49,556 bases of DNA from Bacteroidales bacterium (GTDB lineage Bacteria > Bacteroidota > Bacteroidia > Bacteroidales > TTA-H9), in NCBI GenBank assembly GCA_030656615.1, contig JAUSOY010000083.1, forward strand, positions 122,966 through 172,521, in the 5' to 3' direction. Within the stretch, counting starts at the first letter, position 1, and each line of letters opens with the position of its first letter. Of the stretch, positions 28,590-40,155 are shown piece after piece. Made by a program: the position numbers and the translations under genes. Below the pieces are notes generated by a model. It saw only the letters and a program-made list of their open reading frames with translations. It searched no databases and was not told the DNA's origin.

Positions 28590-28988
28590 ATGGCTAAAAG
28601 CGCTAAAGGTACAAAAACCACAAAGAAAAGGGTTGTTAAAGTTGAAGCCTTGGGAAAAGCTTTCGTGAGTGCTTCCTTCAACAACATCATCATTTCTCTG
28701 ACCAATAATTCAGGCCAGGTAATATCATGGGCAAGCGCCGGGAAAATGGGCTTCAGGGGTTCTAAAAAGAACACTCCCTATGCAGCTCAAATGGCAGCTC
28801 AAGATTGCACTAAGGTGGCCTACGATCTCGGACTTCGTAAAGTTAAGGTTTTCGTTAAGGGACCTGGTTCGGGCAGAGAATCTGCTATCCGTACCATTCA
28901 TGCCGCAGGTATTGAAGTATTGGAAATCCGCGATATTACCCCCTTGCCCCATAACGGATGTCGTCCGCCAAAACGCAGGAGAGTATAA
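28590..28988 (+). CDS. rpsK: 30S ribosomal protein S11
   Basis: Platform protein at the E site. The 132-aa product has [40 protein letters not shown] and the C-terminal [18 protein letters not shown] with the Asn-Gly that can isomerise in E. coli S11. The N-terminal Lys-rich stretch is slightly extended. Confidence 0.98.
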   Translation: MAKSAKGTKTTKKRVVKVEALGKAFVSASFNNIIISLTNNSGQVISWASAGKMGFRGSKKNTPYAAQMAAQDCTKVAYDLGLRKVKVFVKGPGSGRESAIRTIHAAGIEVLEIRDITPLPHNGCRPPKRRRV

Positions 28989-29037
28989 TCGTTAATAATG
29001 TTAAGTTTTAATATTTCGTTGTAAATAATTAATTGGT

Positions 29038-29640
29038 ATGGCAAGATATACTGGTCCCAGAACCAAGATTGCAAGAAAATTCAAAGAAGCCATTTTTGGT
29101 CCCGATAAGGCTTTCGAAAGAAAGAATTATGCTCCGGGAATGCATGGCCAAAGCCGCAGAAGATCCAAGTTGAGTGAGTATGGTATACAGCTTGCTGAGA
29201 AGCAGAAAGCTAAATACACCTACGGCATTTTGGAACGTCAGTTCAGGAATACATTCCAAAAGGCAGCGCACCGCAAAGGTATTACAGGTGAAAACCTTTT
29301 ACAATTGCTCGAAGCCCGTCTTGATAATGTAGTATACAGACTCGGCATTGCTCCTACACGTGCAGGTGCACGTCAGCTCGTAGGACATTGTCACATTACC
29401 CTCAATGGTAAAGTGACTAATATTCCTTCTCTGACCGTTAAACCCGGTGATATTATCGGCGTTCGCGAAAAATCAAAAGCCCTCGAAATAATTACAGAAT
29501 GTGTTATTTCAAGAACCAGCTTTAGCTGGCTCGAGTGGGATTCTTCGCTGATGTCAGGCAAATTCATGAACTTCCCCAGCCGCGAAGATATTCCTGAGAA
29601 TATCAAAGAACAGCTGATCGTTGAATTGTATTCGAAGTAA
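29038..29640 (+). CDS. rpsD: 30S ribosomal protein S4
   Basis: Initiates 5'-domain assembly and acts in decoding accuracy. The 200-aa product has [39 protein letters not shown] and an S4 RNA-binding domain ([20 protein letters not shown]). No zinc-binding Cys cluster is present in the N-terminus. 49-bp gap to rpsK without a recognised promoter. Confidence 0.98.
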   Translation: MARYTGPRTKIARKFKEAIFGPDKAFERKNYAPGMHGQSRRRSKLSEYGIQLAEKQKAKYTYGILERQFRNTFQKAAHRKGITGENLLQLLEARLDNVVYRLGIAPTRAGARQLVGHCHITLNGKVTNIPSLTVKPGDIIGVREKSKALEIITECVISRTSFSWLEWDSSLMSGKFMNFPSREDIPENIKEQLIVELYSK

Positions 29641-29680
29641 TAGGCCTTCACCAGCCTCTCATTAACAAGATAAATAGAAT

Positions 29681-30673
29681 ATGGCAGTTTTAGCATTTCA
29701 AAAGCCCGATAAGGTTATCATGGTGCAGTCTGACGAGTTCACTGGAACCTTCGAATTCAGACCGCTTGAACCAGGATTTGGTATTACCATCGGAAATGCC
29801 CTTCGCCGCATATTACTGAGCTCTCTCGAGGGGTATGCCATCACTTCCGTACGCATCGACAGTGTTGAACATGAGTTCTCAAGCATTAAAGGTGTAGTGG
29901 AAGACGTTACCGATATCATCCTCAACCTGAAAAAAATCAGGTTCCGCAGGCAGGTCGACTCAGAAACCAGTGAAAAGGTTCATGTGGTTATTGGCGACCA
30001 GGAAGTATTCACCGCCGGTGATATCAATAAGTTTTTAACAGCATTTCAGGTTCTTAATCCGGATGTTGTTATTTGTCATATGGAGAAAAATGTCAAACTT
30101 TCGATCGAACTTACCCTTCAAAAAGGACGTGGTTATGTTCCCGCGGAAGAGAATAAAGACATGAATGCTCCAATCGGTACCATTTTTATGGACTCCATCC
30201 ACACGCCAATTAAAAACGTGAAATTTGCCGTCGAAAATTACCGTGTAGAACAAAAAACCGATTACGAAAAACTCGTAATGGAAGTTGTTACCGATGGTTC
30301 TGTTCAACCTAAAGATGCTCTAAAAGAAGCTTCTAAAGTGTTGATACATCATTTCATGCTCTTTTCTGACGAAAAAATCACCATCGACCACGAAGCAAAA
30401 TCGGCAAACGATGAATTTGATGAAACCTCCCTCCATATCCGTCAGTTGCTTAAAGCCAAACTCGTTGACCTCGACCTTTCAGTTCGTGCACTCAACTGTC
30501 TTAAAGCCGCCGATATTGAAACTTTGGGCGATCTGGTTTCTTATAACAGAAATGACTTGCTGAAATTCAGAAATTTTGGTAAAAAATCGCTTACCGAACT
30601 CGAAGAACTCGTTGCAAACAAAGGTCTCGAATTCGGAATGAAAGTAGAAAAATACAAATTAGATAAGGAATAA
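29681..30673 (+). CDS. rpoA: RNA polymerase alpha subunit
   Basis: Scaffold for RNAP assembly. The 330-aa protein has the N-terminal dimerisation domain ([20 protein letters not shown]) and the C-terminal domain from about residue 255 ([40 protein letters not shown]), which binds UP elements and activators. Its stop lies 5 bp before rplQ. In the alpha operon its dosage is tied to the ribosomal proteins. Confidence 0.98.
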   Translation: MAVLAFQKPDKVIMVQSDEFTGTFEFRPLEPGFGITIGNALRRILLSSLEGYAITSVRIDSVEHEFSSIKGVVEDVTDIILNLKKIRFRRQVDSETSEKVHVVIGDQEVFTAGDINKFLTAFQVLNPDVVICHMEKNVKLSIELTLQKGRGYVPAEENKDMNAPIGTIFMDSIHTPIKNVKFAVENYRVEQKTDYEKLVMEVVTDGSVQPKDALKEASKVLIHHFMLFSDEKITIDHEAKSANDEFDETSLHIRQLLKAKLVDLDLSVRALNCLKAADIETLGDLVSYNRNDLLKFRNFGKKSLTELEELVANKGLEFGMKVEKYKLDKE

Positions 30674-30678
30674 GTAAA

Positions 30679-31197
30679 ATGAGACACGGTAAGAAAATAA
30701 ACCACCTCGGAAGAACCAATACTCATCGTAAGGCAATGTTGTCGAATATGGCTACTTCGCTTATCCTCCATAAAAGGATTACAACCACTATAGCAAAAGC
30801 CAAATCGCTCAGAATCTTCGTTGAACCACTTATAAATCGTTCAAAAGTTGATTCCACCCATAATCGCCGCACAGTTTTCAGTTACCTTCAGCATAAAGAA
30901 GCTGTTACTGAACTTTTCAGAGAAATATCTGTAAAGATTGCTGACCGTCCAGGTGGTTATACCCGCATCCTCAAAACCGGCCATCGTCTTGGCGATAATG
31001 CCGATATGTGTATCATCGAACTGGTTGACTATAACAACCTGATGCTTGCTACCAAAGAGGCTAAGACTGAAAAAATAGGTCGTACACGTCGTGGAAAAAA
31101 GAAAGTTTCTGATGAAGTGGCTCCTCCTAAAGCTGTAAAAGCCGAGGCTGCTGTTGCTCCTGAAGTAACAGAAACCAAAGAAGCCGAACAGGAATAA
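30679..31197 (+). CDS. rplQ: 50S ribosomal protein L17, C-terminally extended
   Basis: Exit-side large-subunit protein. The core [20 protein letters not shown] ... [20 protein letters not shown] is normal, but at 172 aa the protein is about 45 aa longer than in E. coli. A charged, Ala/Glu/Lys/Val-rich tail from about residue 125 looks disordered. Last gene of the superoperon; a terminator follows 20 bp later. Confidence 0.97.
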   Translation: MRHGKKINHLGRTNTHRKAMLSNMATSLILHKRITTTIAKAKSLRIFVEPLINRSKVDSTHNRRTVFSYLQHKEAVTELFREISVKIADRPGGYTRILKTGHRLGDNADMCIIELVDYNNLMLATKEAKTEKIGRTRRGKKKVSDEVAPPKAVKAEAAVAPEVTETKEAEQE

Positions 31198-31217
31198 TAC
31201 GCATAATATTTCTATTA

Positions 31218-32573
<1,356 letters not shown>

Positions 32574-32594
32574 TATTTTGTTTTACTGAAATGG

Positions 32595-32629
32595 AAAGCC
32601 GCCTCTGATTAAACGGAGGCGGCTTTTTT
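32595..32629. terminator. Strong intrinsic terminator after eno, probably bidirectional
   Basis: AAAGCCGCCTC (32595-32605) pairs with GAGGCGGCTTT (32616-32626), followed by TTT. The A-run on the left arm gives T residues on the minus strand, so it can also serve the convergent T9SS gene. Confidence 0.9.
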
Positions 32630-32677
32630 AAATTATAGCGCAGTTATATTTTCAGAAATCGTTATTTGAAGTGAAAA

Positions 32678-34198
32678 CTAATTGAAGATTAGTTTTTTGA
32701 TCTCTGTCATGCCATTCAGCGTTTGGATTTTAATGATAAACATCCCGTTTCCAAAATTCTTTTTATATAATGTCAGATTTTGTCCATGGTGTTTAATGGT
32801 TTTTAAAAGCTTTCCATTTGTCGAATAAATAGCCACGGTATAACTACTATTAGTTTCTGAAAATAGGGTGGTATTGTCTCCGGCCGGATTCGGTGATAAA
32901 TGAAACATCGCCACGGGTTTAAGAGTGGATGATATTCCGTTAATCAGACTTTCGCATGAAGGTGCTATTGGTGTTCCCCAGGTTTCATTCCCCTTTTTAT
33001 AATAAAGAAGTTTATGTTCGTTAACTCCTGTAAACCAATTATCCTGATAATAATACGGTCCCCCGCAGCCCTCAATATAGGAATCGGATGCACAGCATGG
33101 GTCAAACATTGAATATGTAAGACAATCGGGAGTATTCCAGAAAGAAAATAAATCACTTACGATTGTTTTTTCCAGACGATTGTTGCTTAATTGACTTAGT
33201 CGGATATCATAATAGCCATTAAATCCACCATAATTATATGGAATGGCTTCCAGAGGTTGTGCATCTAGCGTTGTTTGAGGTTGAACCATCAGAGAATACC
33301 CTTCAGTAATATTACCCTGGAAGAAGGCGGTATCTGGAACACTATTTAAAAAGGTGATGGTACGCTGACAATCGGCATACTGATATACCACCGAATCCGG
33401 ATAATCGACCCGGGTGTTAACCGTTCTCATGCGATGGATGATGGTGCCATTACCAAAATATGTTGTATCAGGCGTAATTATAACCCCGATGTCTTTTGTA
33501 ACGGTATGAAAAACATCACCTGCAGTAAAATTAAAAATTTTATCACGGTTTAATTTCGTTTTTCCCATCATCACAGTCTGATTTTCGAACCCTATAAGAT
33601 TCCATTGAGTAGTGTCTTTTGGGAATACATAAAAATTGTAGCTACGGATAAGTCCATAGTTTTTTGAAAGCCAAATTTCCTTCCCGTTGATGGGGTGATT
33701 TATACTTTGACCCGTGGTCGTGGTCATTTGTAGGTTGATAATATAAACCGAATCACTTGTAGAAAGAATATTCTGAAGGTTGCGTGCTGTAATATTGCCT
33801 TTTATAATCACATGAGGCAAGGGATGCATAAGAGTCCAGGTGGAACCCAGCTTCAGATTGCCTGGGAAATATATCGTATCGCCCTTGTAGTTATAAAAGT
33901 GGCTGCCAGCATCGGCTGATACATCAACGCGTTTTCCTCCCAATAATCCAGCCTGATAATCAAAACACTCTTCGCCCCAGCCCGAGAATAAATTGGCAGT
34001 ATCATAAACCGCATCATAGGCTTTGTAATGGAAAATATTACCCGTAATACCATCGGCTGAGACAGTAATTGGCCATACTTCTGAAAAATGATTAACATAC
34101 CAGGCTTCCGATTGTGGTTTTAATGCCTGATAGTTCTGTGCTATGCAAAAAGTGCTGCTTATTAATGCAAGAGCAAGAAATCTTAGTTGATTTTTCAT
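32678..34198 (-). CDS. Secreted protein with T9SS type A C-terminal sorting domain, function unknown
   Basis: The 506-aa product has a Sec signal peptide (about residues 1-20, ending CIAQ) and a long beta-rich body without a recognised catalytic motif. It has a C-terminal T9SS type A sorting domain at about 432-506: FHLSPNPAGDNTTLF at its start and the FGNGMFIIKIQ...KKLIFN strand at its end. It should therefore cross the outer membrane by the Por secretion system and be released or anchored. The body contains a Cys-rich patch (FDPCCASDSYIEGCGGPYYY) near residue 375 that may form disulfides. It diverges from the 1277-aa T9SS protein across a 503-nt gap. Substrate or partner unknown. Confidence 0.8.
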   Translation of the reverse strand: MKNQLRFLALALISSTFCIAQNYQALKPQSEAWYVNHFSEVWPITVSADGITGNIFHYKAYDAVYDTANLFSGWGEECFDYQAGLLGGKRVDVSADAGSHFYNYKGDTIYFPGNLKLGSTWTLMHPLPHVIIKGNITARNLQNILSTSDSVYIINLQMTTTTGQSINHPINGKEIWLSKNYGLIRSYNFYVFPKDTTQWNLIGFENQTVMMGKTKLNRDKIFNFTAGDVFHTVTKDIGVIITPDTTYFGNGTIIHRMRTVNTRVDYPDSVVYQYADCQRTITFLNSVPDTAFFQGNITEGYSLMVQPQTTLDAQPLEAIPYNYGGFNGYYDIRLSQLSNNRLEKTIVSDLFSFWNTPDCLTYSMFDPCCASDSYIEGCGGPYYYQDNWFTGVNEHKLLYYKKGNETWGTPIAPSCESLINGISSTLKPVAMFHLSPNPAGDNTTLFSETNSSYTVAIYSTNGKLLKTIKHHGQNLTLYKKNFGNGMFIIKIQTLNGMTEIKKLIFN

Positions 34199-34214
34199 GG
34201 TTTTCTGTTTATGA

Positions 34215-34222
34215 CAAATTTA
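34215..34222 (-). promoter_or_regulatory. Candidate -7 box for the 506-aa T9SS gene
   Basis: The minus strand reads TAAATTTG, matching TAnnTTTG, 17 nt before the ATG at 34198. No matching TTG element is seen at the expected distance. Confidence 0.4.
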
Positions 34223-34639
34223 ATATAAAAACAACAGATATCTGTTTGGTGTCTTGATTTTTAAGCAACGAAAAAGAGTGTTCTGAATTTTAGATTGTCA
34301 AAATGGTTCTAAAATGGATTAACTTTCCCAAAAATTGTATAAAAGTGTTTGTGTATGTTTTTTTTAATGATCGATTATTGCAAGTCAATTATTTCTAAGA
34401 GCTGATATTCAGGATAATATTTGGGCTGAAATATGTTTTTATTAGAATTTGAAAATTACTTATTAGATGGTTCGAAATTTGCACCATGAATAATGCGAAA
34501 ATTACGCATGTTAAAATTTGTTACACTGCAATATCCTATTTTAATCAAATTTGGGTGTTTTTGCTGAAATGACAAATAAAATGTTGGTATTAATATCTTG
34601 GCATTGTTTCTGAATATTTTAGCGATGATGCATCTTTTA

Positions 34640-34668
34640 TTGTGTTTACAGCGTATAGCGTAGTTTCG
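34640..34668 (+). promoter_or_regulatory. Candidate promoter of the 1277-aa T9SS gene
   Basis: TTG (34640-34642), 18 nt, TAGTTTCG (34661-34668), one base off the -7 consensus TAnnTTTG. The leader would be about 28 nt. Confidence 0.45.
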
Positions 34669-34701
34669 TTTAGTTCGTTACACTGTTTATAGACCGAAAG
34701 T

Positions 34702-37700
34702 ATGAAAATGACACACGATAGGATCAGGGAAATTTTTGGCATTTGCCTTTTGTTTTTACTGCCTTTTGGCCTTTTTTCACAGAGTATAAGTATTACAAAT
34801 CCCATGGCAGGGCAGGAGGTACTATTAGGTCAGATTATTGGAATAAATGCGCAACCTACAGGAGTGCAGACAATATCGCCTGCCTATATTCAAATTAACA
34901 ATACGCTTACGGGATATCGTAAGGTCAAATTCGGATACAGTCCCACAAATATTTATTCCCCGTCAATAAATGTAATTGCTGGCGGTAATACGCATGTTTC
35001 TATTACATTAAGGAATTTTGGAGGTGCAGTAGACAGGTCCAGAATTAAATTTCGCCCAATGGCAACCGGGAATCTTACATTACAGTCCTATGTAATTGCG
35101 GCCGGGGGGGTTGGCGATGCGTGGAAAACAATAAGTATTCCTTTGTCTGATTTCGACGCAGGTATTGACTTTACTCAAATAGCCTATATTGAATTTCCAT
35201 ATAGTTCAGATGCCGGAAACTTTAACATTGCTTTTTCTGAAATAAAATTTACTGGTGGTAGCATTCCTTTTATGTGGTTTGGTGAGGGAAAAACAGATAA
35301 TAAGCACGACGGAACAGGTGGTACAGGATCCTTGTTAGCTACCTTAATTCCTGCAAGTCTGCCTTCTGTTTATGTTCAGAAAGTTGAGTTTTTTGTTAAT
35401 GGAAATAAAATTGGTGAGGATGCCACGCTGCCATATTCAACAAATTATTTACCCGCCGATACAGGAAATTATTCCTGTCATTCGGTAATGCGAATGAGTG
35501 ATTTAATGGTATATGCCTCGTTACCAAACAGTTTCAGGGTGATTCAGAATACCGGTGGAGGAAATCCCATGCAGGTGGTAATGACATCTCCGGCTCCCAA
35601 CACCACACCTACAGCGCCGGCTCAGGTGATGTTAAAGGCGGAAGTAAGTGGGCTTCCTTCTGCAGCATCGGATTATCTGCGTGTCAGTAATCAGAATAGC
35701 GGGTTTCGAAAATTGAAATTTGGATATAGTGCGACTAATATTTATAATCCTCCGAATAATGTAATTTCAGGAGGAAATACGCATTTAGAAATCACCCTTA
35801 AAAATCTTGGTGGATTTATTGACTGGTCAAGTATTCGCCTGAAACCCATGTCGACAGGCAATCTTTCTCTGCTTAGTTATATCAATGCGGCAGGAGGTGT
35901 AGGAGCTGACTGGAAAACAATTAGTATTCCTCTTGCCGATTTTGATCCCAGCGTTGACTTTACCCAGATTGCATATTTGGAGTTTCCGTATAGTGCCGAT
36001 GCCGGTAATTTCGAGATGGCTGTAAAATCGGTGCGTTTTGTTGGTGGCTCTAATCCTTTCAACTGGTTTGGGGACGGCAAAAACAATAATTCTCACAATG
36101 GAAATGGTGGCCCTGGTGAATTGGTCGCTTCCATCCAAATAGCTTCAAATACAGGCGATTTTGTTCAAAAAGTCGAATTTTATCGGAATGATGTCAAGGT
36201 AAATGAAGACCTGGGATTTCCTTATCAGTACAATATCTCCGGACTGACAGCGGGTAATTATTCTTTTTATGCCAAAGCATATTCTCAATCGGGATTGATT
36301 TCCCAGAGTGAGCCTGTTAATGTGGTTGTTAGTCAACCTGCTGTAGTGCCGTCGCCTATGGGTGTCGCATTTACATCACCAACCAATAATACTCTCGTTT
36401 ATTCACCCACCGATTTACAGATTAAAGTCGCTGTAAATGGTGAAGTTATTGCAGGACCTAATTATCTGAAAGTGATAAATAATCAGACGGGATATCGCAA
36501 ATTGAAAATGGGTTACGATCCGACTTCGATTTATGGATCGTATCAGAATGTAATCGCCGGAGGTAATAACAGCCTGCAAATAGAATTAAAAGATTTTGGC
36601 GGTAATGCAAATTGGAGTTCGATCCGAATCCGTCCCGCGGCGGTTGGTAGTTTGAGTTTACAGGCATACATTAATACCGCAGTGAATCTTGAAAATGGCT
36701 GGAAAAGAATCAGCATTCCATTGAGTGCCTTTGATGCAGGAATTAATTTTTCGGCATTGCAATTCTTCGAATTTCCATATAGTGCAGGTGCTCCAAATTT
36801 TGAGATTGGTGTTCGTTTGATGAAATTCACCGGTGGCTCAACACCTTTTGTATGGTTTGGTGAAGGAAAGATCAATAACGCACATGATGGATTTAATGGT
36901 GCTGGCCAACTATTGGCAACCGTTATAAATGGTTCACAAAGTGTTGTGTCGGCCCAAAAAGTGGAATTGTACAACGGTAGTATAAAAGTGGGTGAGGATA
37001 ATCAGGCTCCATTTGAATTTGTGTTTGTTAATGCAGCAGCCGGCAATCATAAATTCGTTGCAAGATTAACAGACTCAAACGGCGCAATGGCTATTTCTGA
37101 TACGCTTTTTGTCAGTGTACAGCAGAACCTGCCACCCAACTCCATGGTACTGACGGTAACCTTTGCAACTCCACCTACTTACGCAAATGTAAGTAAAGCT
37201 CCCTTACGTTATAATAAAGACTTTGCATACAGCTTGACTTTAGATGATAGTTATCGCTGTGCTTATACATACGCTTATTCTTTGCTAAAGGGGGGGCTGG
37301 GTGTTGGCACTGGCCTTACTTATCCCGGACTGTATTATACCGATGGATGCGGTAATGATATTTCGTTTGCAGCTGCTTCTGCCTGGAATACGGCCAATGC
37401 CTCAGGCAATGATATGCATATAAGTTCTACGAATTATATAAATTGGCCCGAACTTCAATTGATGCTCAATGCAGGATGGAATGTACTTAATCATTCGTAT
37501 CAGCATGAATCGGGTACCGGAACAAACTATACATATCAGGTCCAACAAAATACCAATGCCATTTTCAGTAAAACGGGTGTTAAAACAACGCAGTTCGTAA
37601 TTCCGAGTGGCGATGCCAATTATATCCCTGTAGCTTTTGCGAACGGAATGTATGGGGTTTATGCAAACAACTCATCGTTTTTAGGATGGCCCAATGGCTT

Positions 37701-38535
37701 ACTGATTAATAATGCAATTCCTGCCACTAATTTTAGTTTGTTTAAAAGGCAGCTTTATTCAGAAATTTATAATCCTTCAAACATTACACAACATATTGAT
37801 AATGTCGCCGCTTTAGCAACAAATGGAAATAAATATTGGTACAACGATTTTACGCATCGTGTGCAGCCAATTCCAACCACTGGAAGTCTTGCATATTCTA
37901 CTTTTGAATATTACATGAATTATGTGGCTTCAACCTATGGAAAGAATGGATCTGACCGTGTTTGGATGGCTCCATTGCAGGATGTTTATGAGTATTTGAG
38001 AGTGCGTGACCTGACTACATATACAGTTTCTTTGTATGGTAATACGCTTCGAATTGTTATAAACCGTGATATGCTACCGGCTGATTTTACAAAGTACGCC
38101 CTCAGTTTTGTGCTTCAGTCCGATGCCAGTATTGTCAGCGTTGCTTGTAACCACCCTGCAGTAATAAGCTATAGAGGAAATACTGCGGAAAAATTAATCA
38201 ATATAACGTGGGATGATAATGCATTTAAATCTTCTTCGGAAGTTGTTGAAGAAGAGCAGTTGGAAGGTCCTTTGATCATGACAGAACAACTCAGCGTTTA
38301 TCCGAATCCGGCCAATGATTATCTGACAATCGAAATGCCGGCAACTACTCATCCTGTGCTTATCCAACTCTTAGATTTTTTGGGAAATGTTGCTCTTGAA
38401 CAAAAGGAACACAATACCGAAATCTTGCCCTTCTCTCTTAATATCAGTGGATTAAAAGAGGGAATATACTTCCTGAGAATAATACAGGAGGAAAAGAATA
38501 TAATCAGAATTCGCAAGGTGCTGATTATTCGTTGA
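34702..38535 (+). CDS. Secreted triple-repeat protein with NodB-like polysaccharide deacetylase domain and T9SS sorting domain
   Basis: A 1277-aa exported protein. Signal peptide about 8-27 (ending LFSQ). Three tandem units of about 263 aa follow; their common GYRK/GFRK motif starts near residues 70, 334 and 596. Each unit has a jelly-roll-like half (KFGYS..NIY, TISIPLSDFD, IEFPYS..AGNF, FWFGEGK-like) and an Ig-like half (VQKVEF...GED..LPY). A deacetylase-like domain spans about 830-1090, with LTLDDS (Asp848/Asp849) and HSYQH (His931/His935) matching NodB motifs 1 and 2. After a beta segment comes a T9SS type A domain (1197-1277, LSVYPNPANDYLTIEM). Likely a surface or released enzyme acting on an acetylated glycan; the repeats resemble carbohydrate-binding modules by inference. 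Substrate is unknown. Confidence 0.8.
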   Translation: MKMTHDRIREIFGICLLFLLPFGLFSQSISITNPMAGQEVLLGQIIGINAQPTGVQTISPAYIQINNTLTGYRKVKFGYSPTNIYSPSINVIAGGNTHVSITLRNFGGAVDRSRIKFRPMATGNLTLQSYVIAAGGVGDAWKTISIPLSDFDAGIDFTQIAYIEFPYSSDAGNFNIAFSEIKFTGGSIPFMWFGEGKTDNKHDGTGGTGSLLATLIPASLPSVYVQKVEFFVNGNKIGEDATLPYSTNYLPADTGNYSCHSVMRMSDLMVYASLPNSFRVIQNTGGGNPMQVVMTSPAPNTTPTAPAQVMLKAEVSGLPSAASDYLRVSNQNSGFRKLKFGYSATNIYNPPNNVISGGNTHLEITLKNLGGFIDWSSIRLKPMSTGNLSLLSYINAAGGVGADWKTISIPLADFDPSVDFTQIAYLEFPYSADAGNFEMAVKSVRFVGGSNPFNWFGDGKNNNSHNGNGGPGELVASIQIASNTGDFVQKVEFYRNDVKVNEDLGFPYQYNISGLTAGNYSFYAKAYSQSGLISQSEPVNVVVSQPAVVPSPMGVAFTSPTNNTLVYSPTDLQIKVAVNGEVIAGPNYLKVINNQTGYRKLKMGYDPTSIYGSYQNVIAGGNNSLQIELKDFGGNANWSSIRIRPAAVGSLSLQAYINTAVNLENGWKRISIPLSAFDAGINFSALQFFEFPYSAGAPNFEIGVRLMKFTGGSTPFVWFGEGKINNAHDGFNGAGQLLATVINGSQSVVSAQKVELYNGSIKVGEDNQAPFEFVFVNAAAGNHKFVARLTDSNGAMAISDTLFVSVQQNLPPNSMVLTVTFATPPTYANVSKAPLRYNKDFAYSLTLDDSYRCAYTYAYSLLKGGLGVGTGLTYPGLYYTDGCGNDISFAAASAWNTANASGNDMHISSTNYINWPELQLMLNAGWNVLNHSYQHESGTGTNYTYQVQQNTNAIFSKTGVKTTQFVIPSGDANYIPVAFANGMYGVYANNSSFLGWPNGLLINNAIPATNFSLFKRQLYSEIYNPSNITQHIDNVAALATNGNKYWYNDFTHRVQPIPTTGSLAYSTFEYYMNYVASTYGKNGSDRVWMAPLQDVYEYLRVRDLTTYTVSLYGNTLRIVINRDMLPADFTKYALSFVLQSDASIVSVACNHPAVISYRGNTAEKLINITWDDNAFKSSSEVVEEEQLEGPLIMTEQLSVYPNPANDYLTIEMPATTHPVLIQLLDFLGNVALEQKEHNTEILPFSLNISGLKEGIYFLRIIQEEKNIIRIRKVLIIR

Positions 38536-38550
38536 GTAAATTCTATTCTC

Positions 38551-38582
38551 AAAAAATGCCCCGATTAAGGGGCATTTTTTTT
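38551..38582 (+). terminator. Intrinsic terminator after the triple-repeat gene
   Basis: AAAAAATGCCCC (38551-38562) pairs with GGGGCATTTTTT (38569-38580), loop GATTAA, with further T residues. Confidence 0.9.
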
Positions 38583-38612
38583 GATTGTAAAACCGGATCA
38601 ACTTGGGCTTAA

Positions 38613-38620
38613 TAATTTTG
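38613..38620 (+). promoter_or_regulatory. Candidate -7 box for the EamA transporter gene
   Basis: TAATTTTG matches TAnnTTTG, 16 nt before the ATG. The nearest TTG upstream is too far (25 nt), so the -33 element is uncertain. Confidence 0.35.
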
Positions 38621-38636
38621 TAATTTCACCGGCTCT

Positions 38637-39572
38637 ATGCAGAAAATAAATCCCTTGTATTTTGGCTATATCATTGCTTTCATGTCGGTACTTACCAACA
38701 GTAGCGTCTATATTCTCAGCAAGTTAGCTTTCAGAGAAGTGGATCTGCTCATCTTTGGGTTTTATTGGTTTGGTTTTGGACTTATTTGGAATATGATGAA
38801 TGTGTCGGGAGCGGCTTTTCGTAAGCGACTCAAACCAATGAATAAATCCAACTTCACTATTTTGACCATCATCGTTGTTTTAGAATCCATCGCAACCTAT
38901 TTCTTTTTTACGGCACTAATAAAAACGCCAAACCCTGGGGTAGTTGTTTTTTTAGGAAGCCTTTCGCCGGTTTTTGTTACCATACTTGCTGTAGGTTTGT
39001 TGGGCGAGCGTTTTAATACTGCTGAACTTATAGGCATCCTGCTTTCTCTCGCTGGTGCATTGATTATTAGTGTTGATGGTATTGAAAATCTGCGAACTAT
39101 TTTTGTAAATGGAAATGGACAAATGATTGTTTCAGCCATTTTCTACGCCCTTGCAACCATCATTATTAAAAAGAATATCCGGATCATCGATGTCAGTGTA
39201 GTTACCATGAACCGTAGTCTGGTTCTTTTTTTGATATCGCTTGTAATTATCTTAACACAACATCTCTCCGTTTCGGTTAGTCCATTTACATTTCGGGTTT
39301 TATTAGCCGGTTCTGTTTTGGGGCCATTTTTCACGGTTTATCTACTTTATTCTTCCCTGAGGTATATTGGTGCCAGTAATACTGCGGTTGTCAGTAGTGC
39401 CCGCAATGTGTTTGTATTGTTGGCTGCCTGGATGGTTTTTGGTACGCTTCCCCTAAAGCTTCAACTAATTGGCGGAGCAATCAGCATAACAGGCATTCTT
39501 TTACTTTCTGCAGCAAGGAGTCGATTGGTATGGATAAGACGAATTAATAGCTTGAAATTATCAAAAGGATAG
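38637..39572 (+). CDS. EamA/DMT-family transporter
   Basis: Inner-membrane exporter or exchanger of the drug/metabolite transporter superfamily. The 311-aa protein has about ten hydrophobic helices and two EamA repeats; the first ends with the LGERFNTAELIGILLSLAGA signature, and the second has YSSLRYIGASNTAVVSSARN and the end ITGILLLSAARSR. Substrate cannot be told; relatives export amino acids, purines or other metabolites. Monocistronic between two terminator-bounded units. Confidence 0.85.
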   Translation: MQKINPLYFGYIIAFMSVLTNSSVYILSKLAFREVDLLIFGFYWFGFGLIWNMMNVSGAAFRKRLKPMNKSNFTILTIIVVLESIATYFFFTALIKTPNPGVVVFLGSLSPVFVTILAVGLLGERFNTAELIGILLSLAGALIISVDGIENLRTIFVNGNGQMIVSAIFYALATIIIKKNIRIIDVSVVTMNRSLVLFLISLVIILTQHLSVSVSPFTFRVLLAGSVLGPFFTVYLLYSSLRYIGASNTAVVSSARNVFVLLAAWMVFGTLPLKLQLIGGAISITGILLLSAARSRLVWIRRINSLKLSKG

Positions 39573-39718
39573 TGAATTATTGGAATTTGCCTGCAAGCGA
39601 TTGAGGTGCAAAATTTATTCAACAAATAATTCGCATTATTATTTTCTATTAACTCTCTGAGATTAAACCTATATAATTTCCGGGCATCATAGAAATGTAA
39701 ACTTATAAATAATAAACC

Positions 39719-40114
39719 ATGAAAAAGTTAGTTATTCTGATGATTGGGCTTATTTTTGCCGGCTTTATTAACGCCCAACCGGATAATAAGAATCAGAATC
39801 CCGAAGAAAGAGCGGTCAGTATTTCTACCCGAATGACAAAAAACCTCGATTTGAATAAAGATCAGGAAAAGAAAGTCTTCGATGTATATAAAAAGTTTTT
39901 TGACGATATGAAGATGATGCGCGAAAAAGCCGAAAAGAATCGCGAGTTGATGCAGGAAATGAATAAAAAGCGCGATAACGAACTTAAAGGAATACTTACC
40001 GAAGAACAATTTAAGAGATACGAAGAATTTTTAAACGACCAGCAACGCCCCAACAACAGGGATCGAAGAAAAGAAGGCAGGCGCGATAGAGAATCGTCCG
40101 CACCTGTCAAGTAA
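39719..40114 (+). CDS. Small secreted helical protein, Spy/CpxP-like (LTxxQ-type)
   Basis: The 131-aa protein has a signal peptide ([20 protein letters not shown]), then a charged, helix-rich body with [20 protein letters not shown] and [16 protein letters not shown]. The spacing of LxLxxxQ and LTxEQ segments is that of small periplasmic Spy/CpxP-like chaperones and of related Bacteroidetes proteins. The C-terminus is Arg/Asp-rich. A periplasmic stress or metal-response role is inference. Single gene with its own terminator. Confidence 0.65.
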   Translation: MKKLVILMIGLIFAGFINAQPDNKNQNPEERAVSISTRMTKNLDLNKDQEKKVFDVYKKFFDDMKMMREKAEKNRELMQEMNKKRDNELKGILTEEQFKRYEEFLNDQQRPNNRDRRKEGRRDRESSAPVK

Positions 40115-40155
40115 AATATACCTCAGCAATCTGGCTAACCTATTCTATGAGGAGG

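Larger units (their letters stand above)
34199..34701. other. AT-rich divergent intergenic region between two T9SS cargo genes
   Basis: 503 nt, very AT-rich, no credible ORF. It holds a minus-strand -7-like box TAAATTTG (34215-34222) for the 506-aa gene and a plus-strand TTG-N18-TAGTTTCG promoter for the 1277-aa gene. A small inverted repeat ATGCG/CGCAT lies at 34493-34509. Nothing else was recognised. Confidence 0.5.
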
